A DNA stretch of 64,000 bases from Nanosynbacter sp. (GTDB lineage Bacteria > Patescibacteriota > Saccharimonadia > Saccharimonadales > Saccharimonadaceae), in the NCBI GenBank assembly GCA_015257455.1, contig JABZKD010000002.1:1-64000 (forward strand), given 5' to 3'. Every line of letters starts with the position of its first letter. Position 1 is the stretch's first letter. The notes below the pieces were generated by a model. It was not told the origin of the DNA, did no database searches, and saw nothing but the letters and a program-made list of their open reading frames with translations. Of the stretch, positions 42,614 to 53,080 are shown piece by piece. The translations under genes were made by a program, and so were the position numbers.

Positions 42614-43681
42614 TTACTTAAAGCGCTTGGCGTATTCCACTACTGAAGCTAAATCTTCATCCTTGGTAAAATCAGCCGAATCGTCAATCGCAAGGAGGGA
42701 ATTTAGGAGTACGCGCGCGTCGAGCAAACCAGAGATTTTTCCCACCTCATCTACCACCACGAAAGCCTGGGCATGTGAACGTAGTAAGGTGAAAAGCGCC
42801 TCATAGAGTGGGTAATTTTCTGAAAGATAAACAATTTTGCGATCCATAAAAGCCGAAGCCTGATCGGTGTCCTTGATATCTAATTGAAAAAGTGTTTTAG
42901 CATGTAAAATTCCGGATAGTTCATCACGGCGATCGACCACAGGGAACTGGCTCTGGCCTGATTTATAGAGCCCAGAAAGTGTTAGCGGCCCCATATAATC
43001 TTCTTCACCCACGAATTTTAGTTCAGTTTTTGGAGTCATAATATCGGAAACTTTTTTACTATCAAAACTCATCACTTTACCTAGAGTTTCTTTCTGACTA
43101 TTTGAAAGTACTGAGCTTGGCATTTTATTAATCAACCAAACAAAATCTTCCGTAGTCTCTGGAATAAACACTTCTGGTATAGTAGCAGTATTCGCCTCAG
43201 CCGTGCCAATATAATAATTCGTATTTCTCAGATAATCTGTCGCCTCTTCGTGTCTAGTTAAGGTCTCTTCAGTTTTCTCATGATTAACCATACCGTCGCC
43301 ATCTGTGTCGGTAGCGCGAGTTGCTTCGAGTTCAGAATTCGAAAAATGATTATTGATTAGGCCGGCTCCACCAAATTGGCTGAGCGCGCTAGTCTCATGC
43401 GTGACTTCTGTCGACTCGTTTTCTGCTTTATTAAATTTACGATCAAAAAATCCGCGCTTCATTGGCCCCTCGAAGGAATCCGCTTCCTCATCACCGTCCT
43501 TGCGGCTCAGAAATTGTTTAATCGCTCCGAAAAAGGCGGCTAATTTCACACCGATTTTTTCAAACCAAACTTTTAATCCATGGGAAGATTCTTCACCACT
43601 GAACACCCCAGTCGCGTTTTCTTGTTCGCCGTTAAAATCGGTCCTATCTTCTGTTGTATCTGTCATATTCGCCTCTGACAC
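42614..43681 (-). CDS. CBS-domain protein related to CNNM/hemolysin C family
   Basis: 355 residues starting at GTG 43681, chosen for AAAGGAGG 6-7 bases upstream. Residues 1-180 are hydrophilic and acidic without the DUF21 membrane domain usual in this family. A CBS pair covers about 210-335 (VSDIMTPKTELKFV, QFPVVDRRDELSGILHAKTL, QAFVVVDEVGKISGLLDARVL). It could bind adenine nucleotides and regulate a partner. It is 26 bp upstream of the HNH nuclease gene on the same strand. Confidence 0.75.
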   Translation of the reverse strand: MSEANMTDTTEDRTDFNGEQENATGVFSGEESSHGLKVWFEKIGVKLAAFFGAIKQFLSRKDGDEEADSFEGPMKRGFFDRKFNKAENESTEVTHETSALSQFGGAGLINNHFSNSELEATRATDTDGDGMVNHEKTEETLTRHEEATDYLRNTNYYIGTAEANTATIPEVFIPETTEDFVWLINKMPSSVLSNSQKETLGKVMSFDSKKVSDIMTPKTELKFVGEEDYMGPLTLSGLYKSGQSQFPVVDRRDELSGILHAKTLFQLDIKDTDQASAFMDRKIVYLSENYPLYEALFTLLRSHAQAFVVVDEVGKISGLLDARVLLNSLLAIDDSADFTKDEDLASVVEYAKRFK

Positions 43682-43777
43682 GGCTCCTCCTTTAGTCTAA
43701 AATATTACAACTTAGACAAAATATGCTAATATTTATATTATACAAAAAATCTACCAAAAGTAGAAATTAGGAGGAAA

Positions 43778-44473
43778 ATGCAAAAACTGATTTATGGACT
43801 TTTAGGGGTGCTGACTGTTGGATTCTTGTGGCTTTGTGGTAATGCCATTTCTTCAAATCTTGCTTATGACAATTGGATTAAAGGTCTCGATACGAATAAA
43901 TATATCGCCGCCGACGAACGCAATGGTAATATGGGCGATAATTATGAAGGCAATAAAGATGCCAAGGTTATTATCTCTGAATATGCTGACTATCAGTGTC
44001 CATTCTGTTCCACGGTTTTTCCATATCTCTCGGATATTGTAAAGGAATATGATGGTCAAGTCGGCCTAGTCTTTCGCTCTTATATTTTAAGCTATCATCA
44101 AAACGGTACCGCCGCGGCTTCGGCGGCTAATGCCGCTGCTCTTCAAGGCTACTGGGAACCATATGCTAAGAAGCTCTTTAAAGAACAATCAAATTGGGAA
44201 TCCCTCTCTGCCTCTGACCGTGACAATCATTTCCGTGAATATTTTGTCGAAGTTACCGAAGGTAAGGGTGATACAGAAAAATTCCTCAAGGATATGAATT
44301 CCGATGCCGTGAAGCAAAAAATCAAAGCCGATATGGCCATCTCGAAGCGTCTCGGTGTCAATGAAACCCCAACCATCTATATTAATGGCAAGGCCTTTGA
44401 ACTTCCTTCCGCCAAGGAAAAAGAATTTAAGGAAAAGCTCCGCGAAGTAATTAACCAAGAGCTAAAATCTTAG
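43778..44473 (+). CDS. DsbA-like membrane-anchored thioredoxin-fold protein
   Basis: 231 residues. An N-terminal hydrophobic helix (about 5-26) is followed by the thioredoxin fold with CPFC at 74-77 (SEYADYQCPFC) and the cis-Pro loop NETPTIYING. It should introduce or exchange disulfides in exported proteins. TAGGAGG precedes the ATG. It is divergent from the CBS gene and is followed by sbcB after 20 bp. Confidence 0.88.
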   Translation: MQKLIYGLLGVLTVGFLWLCGNAISSNLAYDNWIKGLDTNKYIAADERNGNMGDNYEGNKDAKVIISEYADYQCPFCSTVFPYLSDIVKEYDGQVGLVFRSYILSYHQNGTAAASAANAAALQGYWEPYAKKLFKEQSNWESLSASDRDNHFREYFVEVTEGKGDTEKFLKDMNSDAVKQKIKADMAISKRLGVNETPTIYINGKAFELPSAKEKEFKEKLREVINQELKS

Positions 44474-44493
44474 TTTAGGCATATACTAGTAGT

Positions 44494-46044
44494 ATGAACC
44501 GCAATTTTGATCCGGATTATCTGGCCGCTAATCACCCACCTACCTTTTTCTTTTACGATTTGGAGACTTCTGGTATCAACCCACGTGAGGATCGCATCAT
44601 GCAATTTGCTGGTCAGCGCACTGATTTGGAATTTAATCCCATTGGTGATCCAGCCAATCTCTTCGTGCGCCTCGATGAGGATACTTTGCCTAGTCCCTAC
44701 GCTATCGTCACAACCAATATTACCCCGAATGATACGCGCATGGATGGCCTTTCGGAGCCTGAACTCTGTAAGATTCTGCAAGAGGAAATTTTCACCCCGA
44801 ACACCATTATCTGTGGCTTTAACTCTGTGCGCTTTGATGATGAATTTATCCGCTATCTATTTTGGCGCAATTTCTATGATCCATACACTTGGCAATATCT
44901 CGATGGTCGTAGTAAATTCGATATTTTGGATGCCGTTCGTATGGTACGCGCGCTGCGTCCAGAGGGAATTAATTGGCCAGTTGCTGTAGATTCTAAGACT
45001 GGCGAGAAAAAACCAACCAACCGCCTCGAGCTTCTCACTGCCATGAACGGCATTACCCACGAACATGCCCATGATGCGCTTTCCGATATTTATGCCACGA
45101 TCGCCGTAGCGAAAATTATTCATGAAAAGCAGCCAAAACTACTCGATTTTCTCTTAAAATTACGTGATAAAAAACAGCTTCTGCGTTTTCTTAATGCCAC
45201 AAATCTTTCCGTCGATTCCGCCACGCCTTTTGTCTATACTAGTGGTCATTATTCGAGTAAAACCAATCACACCACCGTCGCTATACCAATCGCACCAGGG
45301 AAAAATCAAAATATTTTAGTCTTCGATTTGCGCTACAATGTCGAGGAAATTTTGCAGGCGGAAAGGGAATTTAAACCCGAAGAAAAAATCAGTCGCACTG
45401 GTAAAAAATATCAAACATGGTTCGATTTTTCGAAATATGTCAAAGAATTAACCCCGAGTAAATGTCCGGCAGTCGCGCCACTCTCGGTTTTAGACGTTGA
45501 GAGCACCGAATCTAGTTCGAATGGGGTCGAGGAATTTCCGGCCGGCACCACTGGCTGGCAAAAAATTAAGCTCGAAAAATCCCAAATTGAGCAAAATCTT
45601 AAAACACTTAAGGATCACCCAGAATTCATTGAACGGATGCGTGAATTATTCACCCGTGAGCGTAATTTTGATAAGCTCGAAGAGGCCGAAGCGAGGCTTT
45701 ATGATGGCTTTTTAAATAACGAAGATCGTAAACAGGCTTCCGTCGTGCCGAATCTTCGCGTTAATGAATTGGCTGATTTTCACCCACTTTTTCAGGACGA
45801 GCGCCTCGATTCATTATTGCTGAATTATAAGGGGCGAAATTTTCCAAACGCGCTCAGCCAGGATGAGATCGCGAAATTTGAAAAATACCGTGCCGCTAGA
45901 ATTGCTCGTCAGACTCCTGGCTTTATTCAGGCGATGAATACCTTGTTAAAATTACATCAAACTACCGGCGAAACTGCCGACGGTCGTAAAATTCTCGACT
46001 CCACTCTCGAAGATCTCAAGATGTGGTTCGAACTGGTTTCTTAA
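44494..46044 (+). CDS. sbcB: Exodeoxyribonuclease I
   Basis: SbcB degrades single-stranded DNA 3' to 5'. 516 residues with the DEDDh exonuclease motifs FFFYDLETSGINPREDRIMQ (Exo I), ICGFNSVRFDDEFIRYLFWR (Exo II) and HEHAHDALSDIYATIAVA (Exo III), then the SH3-like and C-terminal helical domains (ARQTPGFIQAMNTL). TATACT lies 8 bases before the ATG. The next BspA-like gene follows after 44 bp. Confidence 0.93.
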   Translation: MNRNFDPDYLAANHPPTFFFYDLETSGINPREDRIMQFAGQRTDLEFNPIGDPANLFVRLDEDTLPSPYAIVTTNITPNDTRMDGLSEPELCKILQEEIFTPNTIICGFNSVRFDDEFIRYLFWRNFYDPYTWQYLDGRSKFDILDAVRMVRALRPEGINWPVAVDSKTGEKKPTNRLELLTAMNGITHEHAHDALSDIYATIAVAKIIHEKQPKLLDFLLKLRDKKQLLRFLNATNLSVDSATPFVYTSGHYSSKTNHTTVAIPIAPGKNQNILVFDLRYNVEEILQAEREFKPEEKISRTGKKYQTWFDFSKYVKELTPSKCPAVAPLSVLDVESTESSSNGVEEFPAGTTGWQKIKLEKSQIEQNLKTLKDHPEFIERMRELFTRERNFDKLEEAEARLYDGFLNNEDRKQASVVPNLRVNELADFHPLFQDERLDSLLLNYKGRNFPNALSQDEIAKFEKYRAARIARQTPGFIQAMNTLLKLHQTTGETADGRKILDSTLEDLKMWFELVS

Positions 46045-46071
46045 TAAAATAGTAAATATTTCTATTGCGTT

Positions 46072-46082
46072 TATACTAAAAT
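46072..46082 (+). promoter_or_regulatory. Extended -10 element of sixth BspA-like gene
   Basis: TATACTAAAAT ends 6 bases before ATG 46089. Confidence 0.7.
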
Positions 46083-46088
46083 GAAACT

Positions 46089-47873
46089 ATGAATGGCCAA
46101 AAAATTAACTCAAGTAGACCTTACGGGAGGTGGTTTAATAGAGAGTTAAAGCTTTTTCTTGCATTTTTTGGTTTAATATCTTTCTCAAACTTCATCTTCA
46201 GTAATAACACTTCCGCTCTCTTCGTTCCAACTCTTTCGGCTTCAGTGGATAATACTGCAGTTTCGGTGAATGGAAATCAGGTAATAAATAGTACGAATAA
46301 AACCACAGAAATTCCCTTAAGTCTTACGGTAAATACAAATAACAAGACTGGCTATACGGCAATTTTGAATTCAGAGACTAATGAAACGGCGCTAGTAAAT
46401 AACGATTCTACAAATGGTGTAAAGATTAATTCGATTTCTTCCGCTGGACAACTAGGAAATTTTTCTAACAACACTTGGGGATATAAGTTTGGGGCGTCCA
46501 CAAACTATGCACCGATTCCAGCTCGCTCAATCCCAGCGCAAATCTTACAGACTACCGGGAAAACTAATGGCAATGATACGAATAGTATAAAACTCGGTAT
46601 GAAACTAAGCGACAATCTTGAAAGTGGTAGATACACAAATAAGCTAATATTTTCAATTTTAACCAATAATTACGATCATATCGCCATCATGACCGAAGGT
46701 CCTGATTTTAATGAAAAATTAAAATCTCTCGAAACTTCAACCAATAAAATCGAGCACTTTAAGAAAAGCCCTATACCACCAGTTGTTTATATGAATACCG
46801 TCACCATCGATGACGAAGAATCTGATTATGAAATTAAACTTTGGTTAGATCCAACCGATAAAACAGCTTATTATTACGCTGAAACGGAAAAAGTTTACTT
46901 GAACGAATATAGCAGTATGATGTTTTTTCGATTTACGGGTGATGAGGATATAAAAAATATTTTAGATATAGATCTATCTAGTTTCGATACTTCTAGAGTA
47001 ACAAATATGCGTTCTATGTTTGCCAATATGTATAATATTACCGCACTTAATCTTTCCAACTTTAATACTTCTAAAGTTACAGATACTGCTTATATGTTTT
47101 CTGGTATGACTAATCTCACTAGTCTTGACCTCTCCAGCTTCGACACTTCAAGGGTGACAGATATGAGTAATATGTTCTACGGTGTATATGCTCTCACTAA
47201 TCTTAACCTCTCCAACTTTAATACCTCGAATGTGACCAATATGGGATTTATGTTCTTCAGTATGTATAGTCTCACTAGTCTTGACCTCTCCAGCTTTGAT
47301 ACTTCCAATGTGGCAAATATGAGTTACATGTTCTACGGCATGTATGGTCTTACTAGTCTCAATTTATCAAGTTTTAATACCTCTCATGTGACAGATATGA
47401 GGTACATGTTTATCGGAATATCTAATCTAACCAGTCTTAATCTATCAAGTTTTAATACCTCCCTGGTTACGGATATGAGCTTTATGTTTTCTGGTATGAC
47501 TAATCTAACAAGTCTTGATCTCTCCAGTTTTAATACCTCCAATGTGACAAGTATGTCTAATATGTTCTCCTACATGACTAACCTCACCAGTCTAAATCTC
47601 TCTAATTTTAATACTTCCCAGGTGACAAATATGGCTAATATGTTCCCACTTTCAGATGTTGATGCATCTAATGATAAACTAGAAAAAATATATGTGAACA
47701 ATGATTTTAATACATCTAAACTAACAAGTTATTCTATGATGTTTGACAATCGCAAGAAGCTTCGCGGAGGTGCTGGCTCGTATCTTGCCAACCCATCCAC
47801 TGCCGACAAATCCTGGCTCCGTATCGATGACCCGACCAATGGCCATCCAGGCTACTTTACTCGAAAACCATAG
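46089..47873 (+). CDS. BspA-like (DUF285) leucine-rich-repeat surface protein
   Basis: 594 residues. The N-terminal half (FVPTLSASVD, NGNQVINS, NTNNKTGYTA) matches the paralogues at 3068 and 47991. The last 70 residues (LEKIYVNNDFNTSKLT, GGAGSYLANPSTADKSW, GHPGYFTRKP) match the paralogue at 4809, about 41 kb away, so it appears to be a mosaic of the two types. Nine regular 26-residue repeats lie between. Its start region GRPYG-like RPYGRWFNRELK aligns with the frame-broken gene and shows what the intact sequence looks like. Confidence 0.87.
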   Translation: MNGQKINSSRPYGRWFNRELKLFLAFFGLISFSNFIFSNNTSALFVPTLSASVDNTAVSVNGNQVINSTNKTTEIPLSLTVNTNNKTGYTAILNSETNETALVNNDSTNGVKINSISSAGQLGNFSNNTWGYKFGASTNYAPIPARSIPAQILQTTGKTNGNDTNSIKLGMKLSDNLESGRYTNKLIFSILTNNYDHIAIMTEGPDFNEKLKSLETSTNKIEHFKKSPIPPVVYMNTVTIDDEESDYEIKLWLDPTDKTAYYYAETEKVYLNEYSSMMFFRFTGDEDIKNILDIDLSSFDTSRVTNMRSMFANMYNITALNLSNFNTSKVTDTAYMFSGMTNLTSLDLSSFDTSRVTDMSNMFYGVYALTNLNLSNFNTSNVTNMGFMFFSMYSLTSLDLSSFDTSNVANMSYMFYGMYGLTSLNLSSFNTSHVTDMRYMFIGISNLTSLNLSSFNTSLVTDMSFMFSGMTNLTSLDLSSFNTSNVTSMSNMFSYMTNLTSLNLSNFNTSQVTNMANMFPLSDVDASNDKLEKIYVNNDFNTSKLTSYSMMFDNRKKLRGGAGSYLANPSTADKSWLRIDDPTNGHPGYFTRKP

Positions 47874-47883
47874 GCTAATAAAA

Positions 47884-47963
47884 AAGGATGTCGTCTTGCC
47901 TTTTGAGGACATAGGCTTGGGCAAGTGCCCTTGAGCGGTCCGAAAAAGGTATGCGACATTCTT
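47884..47963. repeat. Palindromic repeat element type 2, complete copy
   Basis: 80 bp between two BspA-like genes, with imperfect terminal inverted repeats AAGGATGTCGTCTTGCC and GGTATGCGACATTCTT. Solo halves of it occur at 1068-1135 and 6719-6753. It lies between a stop codon and the next promoter. Confidence 0.8.
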
Positions 47964-47971
47964 CTTATGTT

Positions 47972-47982
47972 TATGGTAAAAT
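47972..47982 (+). promoter_or_regulatory. Extended -10 element of seventh BspA-like gene
   Basis: TATGGTAAAAT, 8 bases before ATG 47991, within a 40-bp segment almost identical to that before the gene at 3027. Confidence 0.7.
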
Positions 47983-47990
47983 AAATATAT

Positions 47991-49943
47991 ATGCAAGGCC
48001 AAAAATCACATATAAAACCTCACGGGTGGTGGTTTAGCCGGGAATTAAAGTTTCTCGGATTATTTTTAGGCTTAGTTTCTTTTTTTAATTTAGTTTTTAT
48101 CCATAAAGTTTCAGCTCTCTTTGTACCAACCCTATCTGCTTCCGTAGACCAGGCTAATCTGCAGGTGAATGGCAATCAGGTAATAAATTCCGCCACCCAG
48201 ACTACCGAACTTCCATTGAATTTTACAGTGAATACTAATAATCGTACTGGCTACACCGCCACAATTAGCACTGAAACTAACAATACTTCCCTAAGTAATA
48301 ACACTTCGTCAACTGGTGCTAAAATTAGCTCAATTAGTTCCAGTGCAGAACTTAATGATCTACCAAATAATTCTTGGGGGTATAAGTTCGGGGCATCCAC
48401 GAACTACGCGCCGATTCCCACACTTTCTACGCCAGCTCAAATTATCCAAACCGCAGGGAAGACTAATGGCAATGAGTCGAACCAGCTAAGTATCGGCATG
48501 AAACTCTCCGATAATCTTGAATCCGGAAATTATACCAATAAGCTGATTCTTTCCTTTGTCTCTAATCCATATCAAATGCGAGCTGTTATGACTACCGGCC
48601 AGGACTTTAATACTCGTGTCGGTGGATTAGACCAGAATCAAACTTTCGAGCATGGAATAGGTAAAAAAGATAATATAAAGCATATTAAATATAGTCTAAG
48701 TGCCCCCACCCCAGCAAATAATGCCATAAGTATTGAGGATGCAGATTCTGACTATGAAATAAAAGCTTGGTTCTCCTCAGCGGACAATACGCTTTATTAT
48801 AATACATCAGCTCCAAAAATCTTTTTGAACCCAAATAGCGCTAATATGTTCCTCTATTTTACAGGCGTAATTGATATTGATTTGTCGCACCTAGACTCGA
48901 GCGAAGTTACTGATATGCACAGTATGTTCTTTAATATGAAAGCATTAAAAGAGCTTGACCTTTCTCATTTTGATACTAGAAAGAATACCAACCTTGCATC
49001 ATTCTTTGGCGGAGATGTTTCTCTTCAGAAAATAAATCTGACTAATTTTAATACCGAAAACGTTACTGACATGCGCGTGATGTTTTATGGCCTGAATTCA
49101 CTCCAAACACTAGATGTCTCAAGTTTTAACACTAAGAAAGTTACGATGATGGATTCGATGTTTTATGAACTAAGTTCTATTAGGAAGTTAGATTTGTCTA
49201 ATTTTGATACTAGCCAAGTAGTAAGCATGCCTACAATGTTTGCTGGTGATGTGATGCTGGATGATCTCAATATCTCAAGCTTTAATACTTCTAAAGTTGA
49301 GAATATGTCACGTATGTTTGCGGATTGTAGATCTCTAACTACACTGAATCTTAATCATTTTAATACTGAAAATGTCAATAATATGGCTTCAATGTTTAAC
49401 GGTATGACTAACTTGGCGTCCTTAAATATTAGCAGTTTTAATACGCAAAATGTACGAGATATGTCAGGGATGTTCTCGCAGGTGCAAAAAATTGAACATT
49501 TAGATCTCAGCCATTTTCGCACTGATAAGGTTACAAATATGGGATCGATGTTCCACCAAATGATCGCCTTAAAAACTATCAATCTTTCCCATTTCAATAC
49601 ATCTAACGTTACAGATATGTCCAGTATGTTCCTAATGGATGATAATCTTACGGAGCTTGACTTAAGGTCATTTACTACGCCAAAAGTGGAAAATTTTGGC
49701 TACATGTTTGGTAGTTTTACTACCGACAATCGTTTGACTAGAATTTATACTTCAGGTGACTGGGATATCTCACGCGCAGCCACTACAGGTATTGTTGCGC
49801 CTAAGAATGTTTTAGTTTTTGCTAATCGTGTGAATTTAGTGGGGAACAATGGCTGGTCCTCATCTACTCCAAATAATGTTGGGCTTGAAGCTCTCCGTAT
49901 TGATCGACCTGGCGCTCCAGGCTACTTTACGCTTAGGCCTTAA
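47991..49943 (+). CDS. BspA-like (DUF285) leucine-rich-repeat surface protein
   Basis: 650 residues starting MQGQKSHIKPHGWWF. The hydrophobic segment (about 19-38) and junction LFVPTLSASVDQANLQVNG are nearly identical to those at 3068-4741, but the eleven repeats differ and the C-terminus (GAPGYFTLRP) resembles that of 8225-10369. It provides the intact reference for the frame break at 3063-3068. A palindromic element of 80 bp precedes it and uvrA follows. Confidence 0.87.
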   Translation: MQGQKSHIKPHGWWFSRELKFLGLFLGLVSFFNLVFIHKVSALFVPTLSASVDQANLQVNGNQVINSATQTTELPLNFTVNTNNRTGYTATISTETNNTSLSNNTSSTGAKISSISSSAELNDLPNNSWGYKFGASTNYAPIPTLSTPAQIIQTAGKTNGNESNQLSIGMKLSDNLESGNYTNKLILSFVSNPYQMRAVMTTGQDFNTRVGGLDQNQTFEHGIGKKDNIKHIKYSLSAPTPANNAISIEDADSDYEIKAWFSSADNTLYYNTSAPKIFLNPNSANMFLYFTGVIDIDLSHLDSSEVTDMHSMFFNMKALKELDLSHFDTRKNTNLASFFGGDVSLQKINLTNFNTENVTDMRVMFYGLNSLQTLDVSSFNTKKVTMMDSMFYELSSIRKLDLSNFDTSQVVSMPTMFAGDVMLDDLNISSFNTSKVENMSRMFADCRSLTTLNLNHFNTENVNNMASMFNGMTNLASLNISSFNTQNVRDMSGMFSQVQKIEHLDLSHFRTDKVTNMGSMFHQMIALKTINLSHFNTSNVTDMSSMFLMDDNLTELDLRSFTTPKVENFGYMFGSFTTDNRLTRIYTSGDWDISRAATTGIVAPKNVLVFANRVNLVGNNGWSSSTPNNVGLEALRIDRPGAPGYFTLRP

Positions 49944-50001
49944 TTTTGCCTACCATGGACAAAACGCTAATTTTTTGTTATAATACCTGATTGATTTAAG
50001 T

Positions 50002-52965
50002 ATGGAAAATGGGACTAAAAACGTGGAAGAAACAACAAAAAATAAGGGGCTACTCTCTCCGGGCGGCAAAGCGCTCCTGAAGGATAATCCAGATAATTAC
50101 ATCAAGATTCGTGGCGCTAGGCAGAATAATCTCAAGAATATCGACCTCGATATCCCACGCGACAAACTCGTGGTGATTACTGGGCTTTCTGGTTCTGGTA
50201 AATCAAGCCTCGCCTTCGATACGATTTACGCTGAAGGTCAGCGTCGTTACGTCGAATCGCTCTCTTCTTATGCCAGAATGTTTCTCGGTGTAATGGATAA
50301 ACCAGACTTTGATACGATTACCGGTCTTTCGCCGGCCATATCTATTGATCAGAAATCTACCTCTAGAAACCCTCGTTCTACTGTCGCTACCGTCACGGAA
50401 GTTTACGATTACTTGCGTCTACTTTTTGCGCGTGTCGGCGTACCGCATTGTCCGATTTGTCACCGCGAAGTATCTAAGCGCTCTGTCGAAGACATCGTCA
50501 ATGAAGTCATGAAGCTTCCGATTGGTTCGAAATTGATGTTGCTTGCCCCAATCGTGCAACAGAAAAAAGGTGAATTTCTCCACATTTCTGAACAATACCT
50601 TCAAAAGGGTTTCTCTCGCGTGCGCGTGGATAGTGTAGTCTACGCCCTAGATGAATTTCCGACCCTTGAAAAACAGGAGCGCCATGATATTGAACTAGTA
50701 GTCGATCGTTTCATCCTGAACCCGGAACTTTATTCCCGCATTTCTAGCTCCATTGAGCAAGCGCTTGACCTTGGCCAAGGTTTAATCATGCTTCTAAAAA
50801 TTAATGACAATTCTTCCACGATTGAAGGGAAGAATCTTGGTAAATCGAATACTGAAGTTCTTACTTATTCCCAGCGTTACGCCTGTCCAGTTCACCCAGA
50901 TGAGTTAATTCCAGAGCTCGAACCACGTCTCTTTTCCTTCAATGCCCCTCAAGGTGCCTGTCCGACTTGTACTGGGTTAGGAACACGCATGGAAATCGAT
51001 CCGAATCTCGTATTCAATCAAAATCTCACCATCGCTGAGGGTGGTATTCGTCCGTTCAATCGCGTGCAAAGTGACTCTTGGTGGCTCAAGCGTCTCTCCG
51101 CGGTCGCCGCGCGTCATGGTTTTTCGATTCACGTACCAATTCGTGAACTCACCGAAGAACAAAAACATTTAATCCTTTATGGTACTGGCAATGAAAAATA
51201 TGAAGTTAAAATTTCTGGTTCTGGTAAGTTTAAGGATGGTGCGACCTACGAATCAATCTACGAGGGCGTCATCCCCACTCTTGAGCGCCGCCACAAGGAA
51301 ACCGACTCAGATTTTATGCGCAAGGACATCGAGCGCTTCATGCGCGTACATGAATGTCAGACCTGTCACGGAGCTAGGTTAAAGCCAGTCGTGCTCGCTG
51401 TGACTATTCACGGATTAAATATTAATGATTTCTGTAATTTAGACGTTGATGCTATGCTAGATGTTCTGTCTCAGGATCTTGAATTTACTGAGGCAGAGGC
51501 CTTAATTGCGCGTCCGATTCTCAAAGTAATTCGTGAGCGTGTCAAATTTATGCAGGACGTTGGCTTAGGTTATCTTGAGCTCAGCCGCGCCGCCAATACT
51601 CTCTCTGGTGGAGAAGCCCAACGCATTCGCTTGGCTACCCAAATCGGCTCTGGTCTCCAGGGGGTACTTTATGTACTGGATGAGCCATCGATCGGTCTAC
51701 ATCAACGTGATAATGATAAATTAATCGCAACCTTGAGGCATCTTCGTGACCTGAGAAATACCGTACTGGTGGTCGAACATGATGAAGATACTATGATGAG
51801 TGCAGATTATTTGGTTGATATTGGTCCTGGGGCTGGCGCGCGCGGTGGTCAGGTGATTTCCGCTGGTACGCCGGAGGAGATCGCGAATGACCCTGAATCC
51901 CTCACCGGTAAATATCTCTCTGGTACCAAGAAAATTCCTGTGCCGAAAACCCGTCGCAAGCCAAAACTCAATCAATATCTCACCGTGGTCGGCGCCAGGG
52001 AAAATAACCTAAAAAATCTCACGGTTAAATTCCCCCTAGGTGTAATGACGGTAGTTTCTGGCGTCTCGGGTTCTGGTAAATCTACTCTAGTCAATGAAAT
52101 TCTGGCTAACGAATTACTCGCCCGTCTTCATCGTGCTCAAACCGTGGCTGGTGAACATGAACGTATCGATGGTATCGATAATTTAGATAAATGTATCGTG
52201 ATCGATCAGAGTCCAATCGGTCGTACGCCACGCTCGAATCCAGCCACCTATACGGGTGTCTTTACGGCTATTCGTGAACTTTTTGCCGCTCAACCAGAAG
52301 CGGAAATTCGCGGCTATAAGGCCGGTCGTTTCTCCTTTAATGTCAAGGGTGGTCGCTGTGAAACCTGTCAAGGTGATGGTGTGAATAAGATTGAAATGCA
52401 CTTCTTGCCAGATGTTTATGTGACTTGTCCGACCTGTCATGGTAAACGTTATAACCGTGAAGCGCTCGAGGTAAAATACAAGGGTAAAGATATTTCTGAT
52501 GTTCTTAACATGACCATCGACGAGGCGGTGGAGTTCTTCGAAAATATTCCTGCTATTGCTAATAAGCTGAAGACTATTCAGGAAGTTGGCCTCGGTTATA
52601 TTCGTCTTGGTCAATCTGCCACTACCTTCTCGGGTGGTGAAGCTCAGCGTATTAAAATTGCCACCGAACTTTCTCGTCGTTCGACCGGCAAGACTCTTTA
52701 TATTTTGGATGAACCAACCACCGGTCTGCATACTGATGACGTGAATCGCCTCTTGAAAATCTTAGATCGCTTGGTTGCCGGCGGTAATACCATGGTTATT
52801 ATCGAACATAATCTACATGTGATTAAAAGTGCCGACTGGATTATCGATATGGGTCCAGAAGGTGGGCAACATGGTGGTCAAATTATCGCCGAGGGTACGC
52901 CAGAAGAGATTGCCAAAAATGATCAAACCCCGACCGGTATTTATCTCCGCGAGTTTCTCAAGTAA
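50002..52965 (+). CDS. uvrA: Excinuclease ABC subunit A
   Basis: UvrA finds DNA lesions for nucleotide excision repair. 987 residues with two ABC ATPase modules: Walker A GLSGSGKSS and GVSGSGKST, signatures TLSGGEAQRIRLA and TFSGGEAQRIKIA, Walker B VLYVLDEPSIGLH and LYILDEPTTGLH. The zinc modules are kept (CPICHREV, CPTCTG; CETCQGDG and CPTCHGKRY), unlike LigA and UvrC here. A leader of about 17 nt follows TATAAT (49979-49984), with no strong Shine-Dalgarno. Confidence 0.97.
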   Translation: MENGTKNVEETTKNKGLLSPGGKALLKDNPDNYIKIRGARQNNLKNIDLDIPRDKLVVITGLSGSGKSSLAFDTIYAEGQRRYVESLSSYARMFLGVMDKPDFDTITGLSPAISIDQKSTSRNPRSTVATVTEVYDYLRLLFARVGVPHCPICHREVSKRSVEDIVNEVMKLPIGSKLMLLAPIVQQKKGEFLHISEQYLQKGFSRVRVDSVVYALDEFPTLEKQERHDIELVVDRFILNPELYSRISSSIEQALDLGQGLIMLLKINDNSSTIEGKNLGKSNTEVLTYSQRYACPVHPDELIPELEPRLFSFNAPQGACPTCTGLGTRMEIDPNLVFNQNLTIAEGGIRPFNRVQSDSWWLKRLSAVAARHGFSIHVPIRELTEEQKHLILYGTGNEKYEVKISGSGKFKDGATYESIYEGVIPTLERRHKETDSDFMRKDIERFMRVHECQTCHGARLKPVVLAVTIHGLNINDFCNLDVDAMLDVLSQDLEFTEAEALIARPILKVIRERVKFMQDVGLGYLELSRAANTLSGGEAQRIRLATQIGSGLQGVLYVLDEPSIGLHQRDNDKLIATLRHLRDLRNTVLVVEHDEDTMMSADYLVDIGPGAGARGGQVISAGTPEEIANDPESLTGKYLSGTKKIPVPKTRRKPKLNQYLTVVGARENNLKNLTVKFPLGVMTVVSGVSGSGKSTLVNEILANELLARLHRAQTVAGEHERIDGIDNLDKCIVIDQSPIGRTPRSNPATYTGVFTAIRELFAAQPEAEIRGYKAGRFSFNVKGGRCETCQGDGVNKIEMHFLPDVYVTCPTCHGKRYNREALEVKYKGKDISDVLNMTIDEAVEFFENIPAIANKLKTIQEVGLGYIRLGQSATTFSGGEAQRIKIATELSRRSTGKTLYILDEPTTGLHTDDVNRLLKILDRLVAGGNTMVIIEHNLHVIKSADWIIDMGPEGGQHGGQIIAEGTPEEIAKNDQTPTGIYLREFLK

Positions 52966-53000
52966 AACCTGCCCTTTAGCTTAAGTATTGCGGCATAAGA

Positions 53001-53030
53001 AAATCCCTAGTCAGACTAGGGATTTTTTGA
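53001..53030 (+). terminator. uvrA terminator
   Basis: AAATCCCTAGT/ACTAGGGATTT stem with loop CAG and a T-run. Confidence 0.9.
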
Positions 53031-53080
53031 ATCGTAGTATATCCAGTAGTTTGTCTTATCTACTTATTCGGTCGGTTATC